From the NCBI GenBank assembly GCA_964058805.1, contig CAXKVV010000761.1, positions 1-31,161 of the forward strand: a stretch of 31,161 nt of DNA. Direction: 5' to 3'. Numbering within the stretch: the first letter of the stretch is position 1; each line of letters starts with the position of its first letter. Source of the stretch: Schoenoplectus triqueter (Eukaryota > Streptophyta > Magnoliopsida > Poales > Cyperaceae). This document shows positions 21,215 to 30,359 of the stretch, piece after piece. The notes under the pieces were generated by a model. It saw only the letters and a list, made by a program, of their open reading frames with translations, ran no database searches and was not told the DNA's origin. A program made the position numbers and the translations under genes.

Positions 21215-22254
21215 ATGGGACTGCATGAAGTCTCAGTATTTGATGCTGAAGATCCTCTGACCTATGCGGAAGCAGTGGATAGACCCGACTCTGATAAATG
21301 GCTGGAGGCCATGAGATCCGAAATACAGTCCATGTATGACAACAAGGTTTGGAACCTGGTTGCACCACTTGTTGGGGTAAAACCCATAGCTAACAAGTGG
21401 GTTTTTAAAAGAAAAACAGGCATGGATGATAATATGATTATTTACAAAGTACGGCTAGTAGCGAAAGGTTTCAAGCAAATTCTCGACGTAGATTATGATG
21501 AAACTTTTTCGTCCGTAGCTATGTTTAAGTCAATTCGGATGCTCCTAGCAATTATCATATTTCATGATTATGAAATATGGCAAATGGATGTCAAAACCGT
21601 CTTCCTAAATGGAAATTTGGAAGAGGACGTGTATATGATACAGCCCATAAGTTTTGAGGATCCAAAGAATGCTGGGAAGTTATGCAAGCTTCTCAGATCC
21701 ATTATGGATTGAAGCAAGCATCACGGAGTTGGAATCTTTGATTTGACGAAGAAGTCAAACAGTTTGACTTCGTCAGATGCAAAGAAGAACATTGTGTATA
21801 CAGGAAAACTAGTGGGAGTGTCATCGCTATTTTAACCCTCTATGTGGACGATATACTCTTAATGGGAAATAATATTCTCCTATTGCAATCAGCCAAATCT
21901 TCATTAAAGAAAGTGTTCTCAATGAAAGATTTGGGCGAGACTGTCTATATACTAGGCATAAAGATCTATAGAGATAGATCTAAGAGACTTATTGGATTAA
22001 GTCAAAGTACATACATTGATAAAGTGCTGAATCGGTTCAGCACGTAGAATTCTAAGAAAAGATTTCTGCCAATGAATCATGGTGCACAACTTAGCAAGAC
22101 TCAGTGTCCTTTGACAACTGATGAGCAAAACATAATGAGTAGAGTACCATATGCTTCGGCTATTGGCTCTATCATGTACGCCATGTTGTGCACTCGCCCT
22201 GATGTCTCGTACGCTTGGAGTGTGACGAGTAGATATCAGGCTAATCCATGCTAG
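21215..22254 (+). pseudogene. reverse transcriptase segment of pol
   Basis: Blocks of the copia reverse transcriptase (RVT_2) are in order: NKWVFKRKTG, RLVAKGFKQ, WQMDVKTVFLNG (catalytic Asp in MDV), then after a frame change LYVDDILLMGN (the YVDD catalytic pair), FSMKDLGE and LGIKIYRD, and PYASAIGSIMYAMLCTRPDV in the connection. All catalytic aspartates are present, but the frame changes near 21702 and stops occur at 21739, 22045 and 22252. The domain was intact in an ancestor. Confidence 0.85.
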
Positions 22255-22526
22255 GAGCACTGGAATGCTGCAAAGAATATATTTAAGTACTTAAGAAGAA
22301 CTAAGGATATGTTTCTCATCTACGGTGCTGACTCGGAGCTCGTGGTAAGTGATTACACAGACGTTATCACCTCATATGAAAAATCATAAATAGAGGCGAC
22401 GTAAAGATTTGTAAAATTGACACCGTCGGCAACACAGCTGATCCACTTGTAAGATCTCTACCTCAGGCCAAGCACTAGTTGCACATATCTTCTATGGGTT
22501 TGAGACACATAGGAGATTGGCTGTGA
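22255..22526 (+). pseudogene. RNase H remnant with internal deletion
   Basis: After the connection (HWNAAKNIFKYLRRTKD), the first RNase H motif reads DYTD (22351-22362). Directly after it, in another frame, comes YHLI (22365-22376), which normally lies about 100 residues downstream near the domain end, followed by NRGDVKIC and ADPLVRSLPQ. So roughly 300 bp covering the remaining catalytic residues are missing and the join is out of frame. Without RNase H the element could not complete reverse transcription by itself. Confidence 0.8.
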
Positions 22527-22601
22527 GATTTTCCTTTAAATCTGAGAGATTTATAGAATAAAGAGATTTGTATAAGGCATGGCTCAATATGATTGACTCC
22601 A

Positions 22602-22617
22602 AGTTTAAGTGGGAGAT
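22602..22617 (+). other. polypurine tract
   Basis: AAGTTTAAGTGGGAGA lies directly before the 3' LTR; the purine-only core is AAGTGGGAGA (22607-22616). It primes plus-strand DNA synthesis and is intact. Confidence 0.85.
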
Positions 22618-24715
22618 TGTTAGTTTGTAATAATCTTGAAGTCAATAATACGATAAATTTGTTATATAAAGCTTTGTTCATGAATTGGATATTTAAACGA
22701 TATTTTGTTTCCTTGAGTATTATTGAATTTATGAATCATTCCGAGTTCATGACTGGAATTGTGAAACTTCATAATATAGAATATACTCTTAAAAGTCACT
22801 AACCAAGGTAATTAGCAGGAACACTAATTAACCGTTATCAGGTTAGTATGTGGATTAAATGATGATCAAGTTTTACAGACCATAGACAAAGAGTTGTCAT
22901 TTTAATCACATAAATAGATGTTCTAGGAACATCGTATTTGATAGACCCCGAATGAAACATTAAATGGAATTGTGTTCGTGTCATTAATGTTTTCGTTCAG
23001 TATTAAATTCTAAAGTATGAGGTATTCATTTTTCCTACATAAGATATGTATGTGTGTGATTTCTACCAAACGTTATCCGTAAAAGGTGACTATAAAGGTA
23101 GCTCTTCGGTATACATAACTTATGCGGAGGAAGAGATGGTTTGCCAAAAGTACTATTGTCCCTCATATTTCTATATGAGTTATAGCATCACTGGGCCCCT
23201 TGATAGAGTAAGATTATCTGCTAGCAGTATAATTACAAGAGTAATTATATTTGATATTTTACTCAGGATCAAGAAAAGATTAAGTTTGCAAGGATGACAC
23301 ATACCTACCTTGAAACTGATCTGATAGCTATGAGACAAAAGAATTAAACACAAGTAAATAGTTTACTGGATCATGATATTGTACAGTACATCATCATCTG
23401 TGTAATTGGATGGTCATAGTGCATTCTGCCAGATGCCTCCTATGATTATAGAAGTTAAAAGGGTTTTAACTCTATTTACCAACATAACACGGATCCTGTC
23501 GGGTCACACCGTATAGGAGTTAATCGGAGAATCTTATTGATTAATTATAAATTGTTTATAATTAATAATAAGATGGTTATAATTAATTATATATGATATA
23601 ATTATATTTGTCATAGAGATGACAAGAAGCAAAAATCAGATTGAATTTATAACGTGTTGGACACGTCGTATAAATTCGCCGAAACAACAACCGAGAAAAA
23701 TATAATTGTAGATGACAATTATATATATATTTGATTTGGATTTTAAATGTTAATTATGGATTTGAATTATGGGCCAAAAGCCCATTAATAATTAAAGCCT
23801 TAATTAATAATTAAAAACCCAAAATTAGAAAAGCCCAAAATCCAAAAGCCCAAGGGTATTTCGGTAATTTGGCCAAAAGCCCAATGGCAAACTTGTAAAT
23901 TTGGATCTTAGATGACATCATGCATGACATCATATATGACATCATCCATGACATCATCCATGACATCATCCTCAAGGGTATTTTGGTCTTTTCACTTTGA
24001 AACCTCCTTACTATTCACGAGGGCATTTTGGTAATTTATCAATTCTATTTTTCCTATAAATAGAGGGGTAGGGTGAGAGAAAAAGTTCCACCAAATCAGT
24101 TCTACTTTCTCTCTCCCGGTATACGGTTGTTTCAGAATTCACGGGATCGGTGAATAGTGTTTTTACGAAAGTTGCGGTATTTCTGCACATTTGTGAAACA
24201 GAATTACTGCGAGTCGTGAATAGTACTATTTCGTCTTTTTCTCGGGTGAATAGTGTTTTTGCGAAAAACCGCGGTTTACAGTATTTCTGGCAAAAGAAAT
24301 AAACCGCTCTCTGGTCAGTCCTGGTGGATAACCTACAGAGGCATCAGACGTTTGGTGCTCCGAGACAAGCCGATTTTCATTCCAATTAAAATTTGGAAGC
24401 GAGGTATAACATCTTATATTAATCTATTTAATTGTTAAGTAGATTAATATTTTAGAAATCAATCATGGAGTAGATCAATAAAGGTTTAAAGAGGTGTGTA
24501 TCTCTCGGTAATCATCCGACACATCACTTTAACCCTAAGCTTAAGTTAGAAGTAAAATAATATTTTACCGTCTTTTGTAAAGGATTAAATGTCTGTAACT
24601 CTCGGTTATTATCCGACATACTTTAATCCCTAACTTAAGTAGAAGTAAAATTTTTGTTCTACGGTCTTTCCGCAGCTTGAGCATTAATGGGATTTGGGCA
24701 TTCCGAATCCCAACA
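22618..24715 (+). repeat. 3' LTR of the copia element
   Basis: The LTR is 2,098 bp, the same length as the 5' LTR, with TG...CA ends. Every corresponding position is offset by 7,673, showing no indel. Differences lie at 22896, 22974, 23349, 24135, 24244 and 24696. It repeats all regulatory and structured blocks of the 5' copy; polyadenylation of the element RNA would occur in this copy. Confidence 0.95.
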
Positions 24716-24720
24716 CTTTA
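24716..24720. repeat. 5-bp target site duplication, right copy
   Basis: CTTTA, identical to 14940-14944. Confidence 0.95.
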
Positions 24721-24925
24721 AGTCCACATATCGCATTTATATCATTTTTTCCACTTTTGGTGTTTTTGAAAGACAACAACCAGAGCACATCAACGTATAA
24801 AGGGCGTGAGTTCAACTCACGCCTTTTGTGTCTTTGGGCAGCGTTCGAGCAGGTAAAATGGAGATTTAATGGCGTGAGTTGAACTCACACCCTTATTTAG
24901 ACCGTTTGTGAAAATAACTTTGCTC

Positions 24926-25447
24926 TAAAGCCAATTATATAGATAACATTGATTACGTAAAAAATCCGATATTGAAAGCACATTTCCCTAATATCATTTC
25001 TTCACATCTTCACATGAAACTGAAATGACCTTTCCCCAAGAAGATGCTTCATATTATGAGCAATTTGAAAATTTGTCAGTTTTAACATGCTATTATTATC
25101 ATTATTGTAATGAGTTTTCTTGTAACGAGGATCTACTAAATGTCAAGCGAAAGGATATTGTTGCTCTTATTTCAAGATTTCCGTAGGAGGATGCAAATTT
25201 GCTTTTTAATTTTGAGCGCCTTTTGGATAGCAGCTGGTGGGTACGTTCCCACAGTTATTTTTTATTTTTATTTTCAAGAATAAAAATTTGGGATCCCAGT
25301 TATTTTTTATTTTATTTTTTAGAAATGAAAATTTATCGGGAGCCCAAGTGATAGTTGCCTTCAAAGTAGATTTCAAATTTAAAAAAAAAGTTTCTAAATA
25401 TTTAATTTTTCATATTATTAATAATATTAAAAAAAATCAGAGTGGCT
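24926..25447. other. AT-rich spacer with a short peptide-like frame
   Basis: From ATG 25025 a frame reads MTFPQEDASYYEQFENLSVL and on to TAG 25187, then stays open to beyond 25240. The composition looks less AT-driven than its surroundings and a decayed exon is possible, but no family or splice partner was found. The T-rich frame at 25237-25470 is low complexity. Confidence 0.3.
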
Positions 25448-25960
25448 TGTGGCTTTGTCTAGTAATCTAATCTAAAAAGCTCCCTTTCTTTTCACCAATT
25501 TTTTTGAAACAAAAGGAAAAGGATACTGTTTTCTGAAACAAAAGAAAAAAAAGATGATGAGAAGCTATTGATCAGTGTCATCATTTCCTACCATATTGTA
25601 GGGTACGACTCATTAGCCCTATGGCACATGTGCCCTGCATAATTGGGATTTATTTTTCAGGCAGAGAAGTCTTGAGTTGAATGATTCAGGTTGAACCTGA
25701 TACCATAGTTAAATTAAATTATTTATTTGGAATGATAGCTCAGAAAATATTAAATTTTATTTATTTATTTTGCTCTATTATGATCTTCCGTCTTTTCCGA
25801 ACGACTCATGGCTTTGTCTAGGAGACTTAAAAGTGCCCTTTCTTTTACATGAGAGGTTGTTCACTGCTAGTCAGTACTGTAGGCACTAGGCAACCTGCCG
25901 CCCTACTGCCCAGCCTAATTGGGATTTTCTACAGCCAGAGAAGTCTTGAATCTTCATCCC
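25448..25960. repeat. diverged tandem duplication
   Basis: Two copies share GGCTTTGTCTAG (25451 and 25810), a CCCTTTCTTTT block, a TAATTGGGATTT block (about 25640 and 25916) and AGAGAAGTCTTGA. Offsets drift from 359 to 276 bp, so copies differ by indels. The origin is unknown. Confidence 0.55.
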
Positions 25961-27210
25961 ACGATGAAATCTTCATAGCTTTTTTCCTTTTGTGGTCGTG
26001 TCGGTTGCCTGTGTGTGCATAGACATAAAGGTAAACTAGAAAGTATAATTTGAAGACTAATTTCAAATGTATTTTCACTAGTTAGTCTTTTTTCAATGAG
26101 TCCTTCAATGCTTTTGATCAATTGATGAATACACTATGTAAACTCCAAAATGAAACTGAGATGTTAATGACCTGTAGTTAAACGACATACATCAGCCTAG
26201 CGTTTAAAAGCACGAAACACGAAACTCTTTGATGATCCTAACTCAAAAATATATTAAATGATTTTTAAATTTTGATTTATCATTCTCATTAAATTTTTCA
26301 TATTGAAATTTTATTTGAAATTTTATGGGGTGCAAAAATTTAAGGTGTTTCAAGTTTTTCTAAGTTATTTTTTCAATTTTTGAAAAATCAACTCTAAAAA
26401 TAATAATAAAATATTTAATATTTATACATTATGTTTAAAAATTAAAAATAGTGACTTAAAAAATAATTACATAATATTTACCATGATAGATCATTAATTA
26501 TAAAAAATAATTATTAATCATTATATTATTAGTGATTTAATCAGTAATTATCATTATAAATTAGTCGTCAAAAAAATATAAAACTAAAATATTAGTTAAA
26601 ATGTATTAAAAAACTATGAAAAATAAAATATAAGGGTAAATTATGTATAAATTTAGTTGGATTTATAATCTAAATTATAATCTGAAAAATTGCATTATGG
26701 GATGCAGCCTATATCTGTATGGCCGCATCTTGGCATGCAGTTTTTTTTTTGCACTTCATATTTACAACAAAAAATTCCAAATAAAATTAAACCTGATTTG
26801 AATTCAGGTTTTCCTTTTTTTTTTCATTCAGTTTCAAATGTCAAATTCGACGTTACAATTTCTATAGTTGTGTGATATATCATTTTGTGTCACTTCGGCC
26901 AGTGATATATCATTTATTGGTAATATATCATTTTGAACCTAAAATAAACAACCCTCGCATGCACTTGTTGTCATAAAGATGGTACTCCATTTACCTAACT
27001 GTTGCAATATTACCATTTTATATTGCAACTTGCTCATAATTTTTGTTCAAAATACCGCTGCCCACTCTAAATATTAATCATGTTGTAGTAATGTTAGTTT
27101 TGTGGCGGAGACGCAATCAGTTTGTCTGGCTTGAAGTGTTGTTGAATTAAAATTAAAATTTATAGAATCTTTATTACTACGTCCCTGATAGCTGGACTCC
27201 TAAGTTTAGG
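25961..27210. other. AT-rich noncoding stretch
   Basis: No gene is supported. TGATATATCA palindromes occur at 26873-26882 and 26903-26912 with a related TAATATATCATTTT at 26921. Poly-A and poly-T runs dominate. Confidence 0.55.
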
Positions 27211-27579
27211 AGTACGAGTGTATGGCTTCAAATATGTTGTTATTTCTATAATAGGGTGCCATTATTTACTTAAAAAAAATTATAAATAAAAAAGTTTATA
27301 GATATGTTTTTTCATGTAATTTCATTAACATTTAATACTTCATCAAAGATTATCAAATTTAACGATCTTTCACTAATATTTATAACGGTTCTAAATTAAC
27401 AGTCTTTGATGAACTATCAAACGTAAATGAAATTATATACAATTTGACAAACTATCAATCTATAAGTAAAAGAACATATATATAATTTTTTTTTCTATTT
27501 TTTTCAGAATAAATAACGGGACCCTATTCTTCTACAAGAATAACAGTAGATTTGAAGCCCAAGTGTATGACTCGTTACT
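27211..27579. mobile_element. long-armed MITE (foldback-like), 369 bp
   Basis: The two halves are inverted copies. Matching blocks outside to inside: AGTACGAGT with ACTCGTTACT at the ends, GGCTTCAAAT with ATTTGAAGCC, ATAGGGT..C with G..ACCCTAT, TAATTTCATT with AATGAAATTA, and TTCATCAAAGA with TCTTTGATGAA near the centre. There is no coding sequence. Arms differ by substitutions and small indels, so it is older than the copia insertion. No target duplication was assigned. Confidence 0.7.
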
Positions 27580-27603
27580 GTTTTTTTTTTCGTGGATTGA
27601 TAT

Positions 27604-28030
27604 TAGGGGTGTCAATTCTTGACCCGACCCGACCCGACATGACACGACTCGAAGATAAATGAGTCGGGTATGGGTTCAATTTTTTTGACCCGAATCGGAT
27701 TGGGTCGGGTTCGGGTCAACCCGACCCGACCCGATTAATTATAATTTTTGAAATAATTTTATGATTTAGTACTAATTAAAAATTAAATATACACTAATTA
27801 TATACTAATTACGATTAATTATAAATTAATTAATATTTTATTACTTAACATTAAATAAAAATAATTAATCAATATTTAATTATTTTACACGGGTCGGGTC
27901 GACCCGTGACCCGTCGGGTTGGATATGGGTCAAAAATTTTTGACCCGATTTAATTGGATTGGATTCGTATAAAAAATAATAATAAAATAATATGACCCTA
28001 TCCGAACCTACCGACCCATTGACACCCATA
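27604..28030. mobile_element. hAT-type MITE with perfect 8-bp target duplication
   Basis: The ends TAGGGGTGTCAAT (27604-27616) and ATTGACACCCATA (28018-28030) are inverted repeats with one mismatch. ATTGATAT flanks both sides (27596-27603 and 28031-28038), the 8-bp duplication left by hAT transposases. The 427-bp interior has no gene: GACCCGACCC/GGGTCGGGT clusters lie towards both ends and the centre is AT-rich. It would have been moved by a transposase encoded elsewhere. Confidence 0.9.
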
Positions 28031-28249
28031 ATTGATATCTTCCCGTTGGACTTAGGAAATAATGTAACTCTTTTGTGAAGTTATGTGGTTTTTTTATTGT
28101 GATCCGTTTAATTTATAATAAATAATTTTAATTTATTAATAATAAATATTCTGCATTAAAATTTATATTTAAACTTTTTTATAATAATTATAATTAAAAT
28201 AAATCGTTCAGATTTACGAAGAACTACACATCAGATAATCTCCGCAGCG

Positions 28250-28563
28250 GTTTCTGGACTGATTAGAGCAGAGCAGGACTAATTTGCTCTTTGTGCGGTG
28301 CGATCTCCTGCTTCTCTGGCACTCTCCCTTTTTTTTCTAATTCTCAGAGAAACCCCATGGGCAGACAAAAACCCTAGCCAGCCGCCGCACTTTGCCTCTC
28401 GCTGATTCTCTGGCCTCGTCTTCTCCAAATTTCCCAATCTTCCCTGCTTCAGCGGCTGTGCTTTTCTACTATATCCCCACCTCTCTTCCTACTACTAAAC
28501 ACCACGCAAGTCTGAGCCCGATTAAACCCTAGATGCTGCTGTACGCAGTGTTTTCCCTCTCAG
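28250..28563 (+). promoter_or_regulatory. putative 5' leader of the downstream gene, with upstream ORFs
   Basis: Composition becomes GC- and pyrimidine-rich. Two AAACCCTAG telo-box motifs (near 28369 and 28524), frequent in plant 5' UTRs, are present. One upstream ORF runs from ATG 28357 to TAG 28377 (six codons). A second starts at ATG 28533 and ends at TGA 28608-28610, overlapping the main start in another frame, which could lower translation of the main frame. The transcription start is not determined. Confidence 0.45.
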
Positions 28564-30359
28564 ATGTACTCCTCCTCCCATCGTCTTATTCCCGACCTTT
28601 ACAGAAATGAACTCGAAACACGTCATCAAACACTTTTGGCTCTCAAACCCCTCAACAATCTTAGTACCATTCCTCTGTTGCTCGATCGATCGACCTCCCG
28701 GCACCCCCCCTTCAAGTCCACCTCGAACAGGTGACGTCTACACTTCTACCTACTTTCTCATTTCATTTGTTGTTTGTTCTTTTTGTTTAAAACTCTTCCT
28801 CTGATTTCATTTTATCTTTTTCTTTTTAAATGCTAGGTTGAGAGTACTCTGTGTCTTCGGGATACTTTTGCTGTCCACTTGGTAAGGCTGATATTGCGTT
28901 GGTACATATTTCACTAGCTAATACTTTGAACTATAAGAGTGAATGTTTGCTTGTAACTGTATAAATGGCAACAAAAACCACGTGAAAATAAATCTTATTT
29001 GATCTGGCAACAACAAGGTTTGCAGTTGGGGTTTGATTACAGTGGCAACCTGAGACTGGACTTAAAATTGGTTGGTTAGGAAGATATTTCGCACATAAAT
29101 TTAGAAAGATTGTTTCAAGGTCATGCTCTTTTTTGTAAAACAAAATAACCTGCATTATATTAGGAGTTCTGTCAGCAAGGGGCACAGTAATCAAACCCCA
29201 ACTGCATTAGATAAAAAAAATAACCTCAAAAATAGATTATAAAAAAATAACCTCCATTAAATAATTATACAGGTATTATCTCTATTTCTAGGGGCACTTC
29301 TGCCAGCAAGTTATTTTTTAATACATATATTTGTGTGCCAAAGCTGTGTGGTTGTGATCAGTCATAATTAACAACAAGCTTTTTCTTGATACTGTTGCAC
29401 AATTGCTTTTATTTAGCAAGGTGAACTAAATTTATGGTTCATATATACAATGCTATGACTGATCTAGTTTGTTGCCCTGGAGTTGGCTTTGGTTCCCATG
29501 TTATTAGTTATGTAGATACATTTTTTATAGGATGTAGGTATAGATTTAATCTACCTACTTTTATATATTTTATTGTTTAAAATTCTCATGAATTTTGTTT
29601 TCCTAAACTGATCAGGAATTCAATCAATCTAGATATATATGGGCTTGTGTATATTGCCCTCTTATTGGTTAATTTTTGCTTCACTTGACTAATTGTGCCT
29701 TTGTTGTTTTTTTTACAGGAACTCAGATGCAAGCATTGGGTTCTTTCAAAAGTCTTCTTCTGGTCCTTCTTTTACTCTATTTGTCTATCTCATTTATGAT
29801 GTGCAATTCATTTGTATATTACTTAATTGGAAGAAATTGAGATTTGGTGAATTTTAGTTCGTAATTTTATTTTTATCTATGTAGGATTTTTGTGAGAAGC
29901 TATATTATTTTATGTTCTGATTGTAACCTGAGCCTTGTCTTTTACTTAGAAGTCCCTGCACCATTGTTGTCTAAGATTGTAAGTGGTGAAATTTCACTTA
30001 GTAAAATAACAAAACAATAACATATAAATTAGATCTTCGTGACAGATTTCTGTTTGGTTTGCTTGATTCCAATATGCATTGAATTTAACCGTGTCATTGT
30101 GCCACATCTTTTAACACTGATTGTTTGGCTTGATATAACTTATATAGTTTTTCTTCTTTAATTCATGGGTTTTAAATAAAAAAAATAGTTTATTCTGCTG
30201 CAAGTAGACATTAATTTGTTGTTTTTCTATATTATTTTACAATTGACATGCTTGGTTGATTTTTTTTTCTATTTTTACCCTGATATGGTGATATTAGCCT
30301 TCTCTTCTTTTTTGTAGGAACTGAGGGACCCATTTACACACACCAGGCAACAATGTTAA
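28564..30359 (+). CDS. predicted five-exon gene, small protein with a hydrophobic segment
   Basis: Exons by eye: 28564-28730, 28837-28881, 29719-29762, 29950-29978 and 30318-30359. Introns are GT-AG; donors at 28882 (GTAAGG) and 29979 (GTAAGT) are strong, that at 29763 (GTCCTT) is weak. Phases agree at every junction, and the joined frame of about 108 codons ends at TAA 30357-30359. An in-frame TGA at 28513 bounds the start. Residues 57-70 (LRVLCVFGILLLST) are hydrophobic and follow a basic, Ser/Pro-rich region, so a single-pass (type II-like) membrane or Golgi protein is possible. The family is not recognised. It may be the 5' part of a longer or truncated gene, since no further exon was found before the window ends. 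Confidence 0.5.
29022..29205 (+). repeat. inverted repeat within intron 2 of the predicted gene
   Basis: GCAGTTGGGGTTTGATTAC (29022-29040) is exactly complementary to GTAATCAAACCCCAACTGC (29187-29205), 146 bases apart; T29021 and A29206 add one more pair. In the pre-mRNA this would form a long-looped hairpin. No other pairing between the arms was seen. Confidence 0.85.

Larger units (their letters stand above)
19610..22526 (+). pseudogene. pol: copia pol polyprotein, broken
   Basis: Order: protease (DTGS at 19694-19705), pre-integrase segment with WHYRLGH (20093-20113), integrase, reverse transcriptase (YVDD at 21841-21852), RNase H remnant, and a C-terminal tail ending at TGA 22524-22526. 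Breaks: a frame offset from gag; several frame changes at 20131-20195; in-frame stops at 20750 (TAG), 21206 (TAA), 21739 (TGA), 22045 (TAG), 22252 (TAG), 22377 (TGA) and 22476 (TAG); a one-base loss near 21702 giving TGA at 21710; and a deletion at about 22363. Several stops fit C-to-T or G-to-A changes at Trp, Arg or Gln codons, as expected of methylated DNA. No working enzyme can be made. Confidence 0.9.
14945..24715 (+). mobile_element. Ty1/copia LTR retrotransposon, non-autonomous, recent insertion
   Basis: The element is 9,771 bp: LTR, PBS, ~1.9-kb leader, gag, protease, integrase, reverse transcriptase, RNase H remnant, polypurine tract, LTR. Integrase before reverse transcriptase is the copia order. 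The long LTRs and long structured leader suggest the Angela/BARE or Tork-related part of copia, but lineage is inference. The two LTRs differ at six sites by eye (0.29%) without indels. Coding regions carry at least seven in-frame stops, several frame changes and an RNase H deletion, so it cannot supply its own enzymes. Being flanked by a perfect target duplication, it transposed as a unit, presumably with proteins from an intact relative. Confidence 0.95.
14801..24925. mobile_element. long-armed inverted-repeat (foldback-like) element, split by the copia insertion
   Basis: The left arm (14801-14944) and right arm (about 24798-24925) are inverted copies. The outer ~60 bp match at about 50 positions, starting GAGCAAA.TTATTTTCACAA on the left and in complement at 24925. 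Inner parts also match (AAAGGGC.TGAGTTCAACTC and TTTGGGCAGCG blocks). Removing the 9,771-bp insertion and one CTTTA leaves an element of about 350 bp with a ~77-bp centre (24721-24797) and no coding sequence. Each arm carries two copies of a near-perfect palindrome (GTGAGTTCAACTCAC type). The target duplication of this older element is not clear. Confidence 0.7.

Noticed and set aside
22345..22351. GTAAGT in the RNase H remnant as a splice donor
   Set aside because: It is part of the coding phrase before DYTD; the missing sequence is better explained by a deletion, and no acceptor is needed.
14945..24715. An intact, self-sufficient copia element
   Set aside because: Seven in-frame stops, frame changes and loss of most of RNase H rule this out despite perfect ends.
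25025..25189. Short gene starting at ATG 25025
   Set aside because: Only 54 codons, no splice partner and no known family; kept as a possible decayed exon within the spacer entry.
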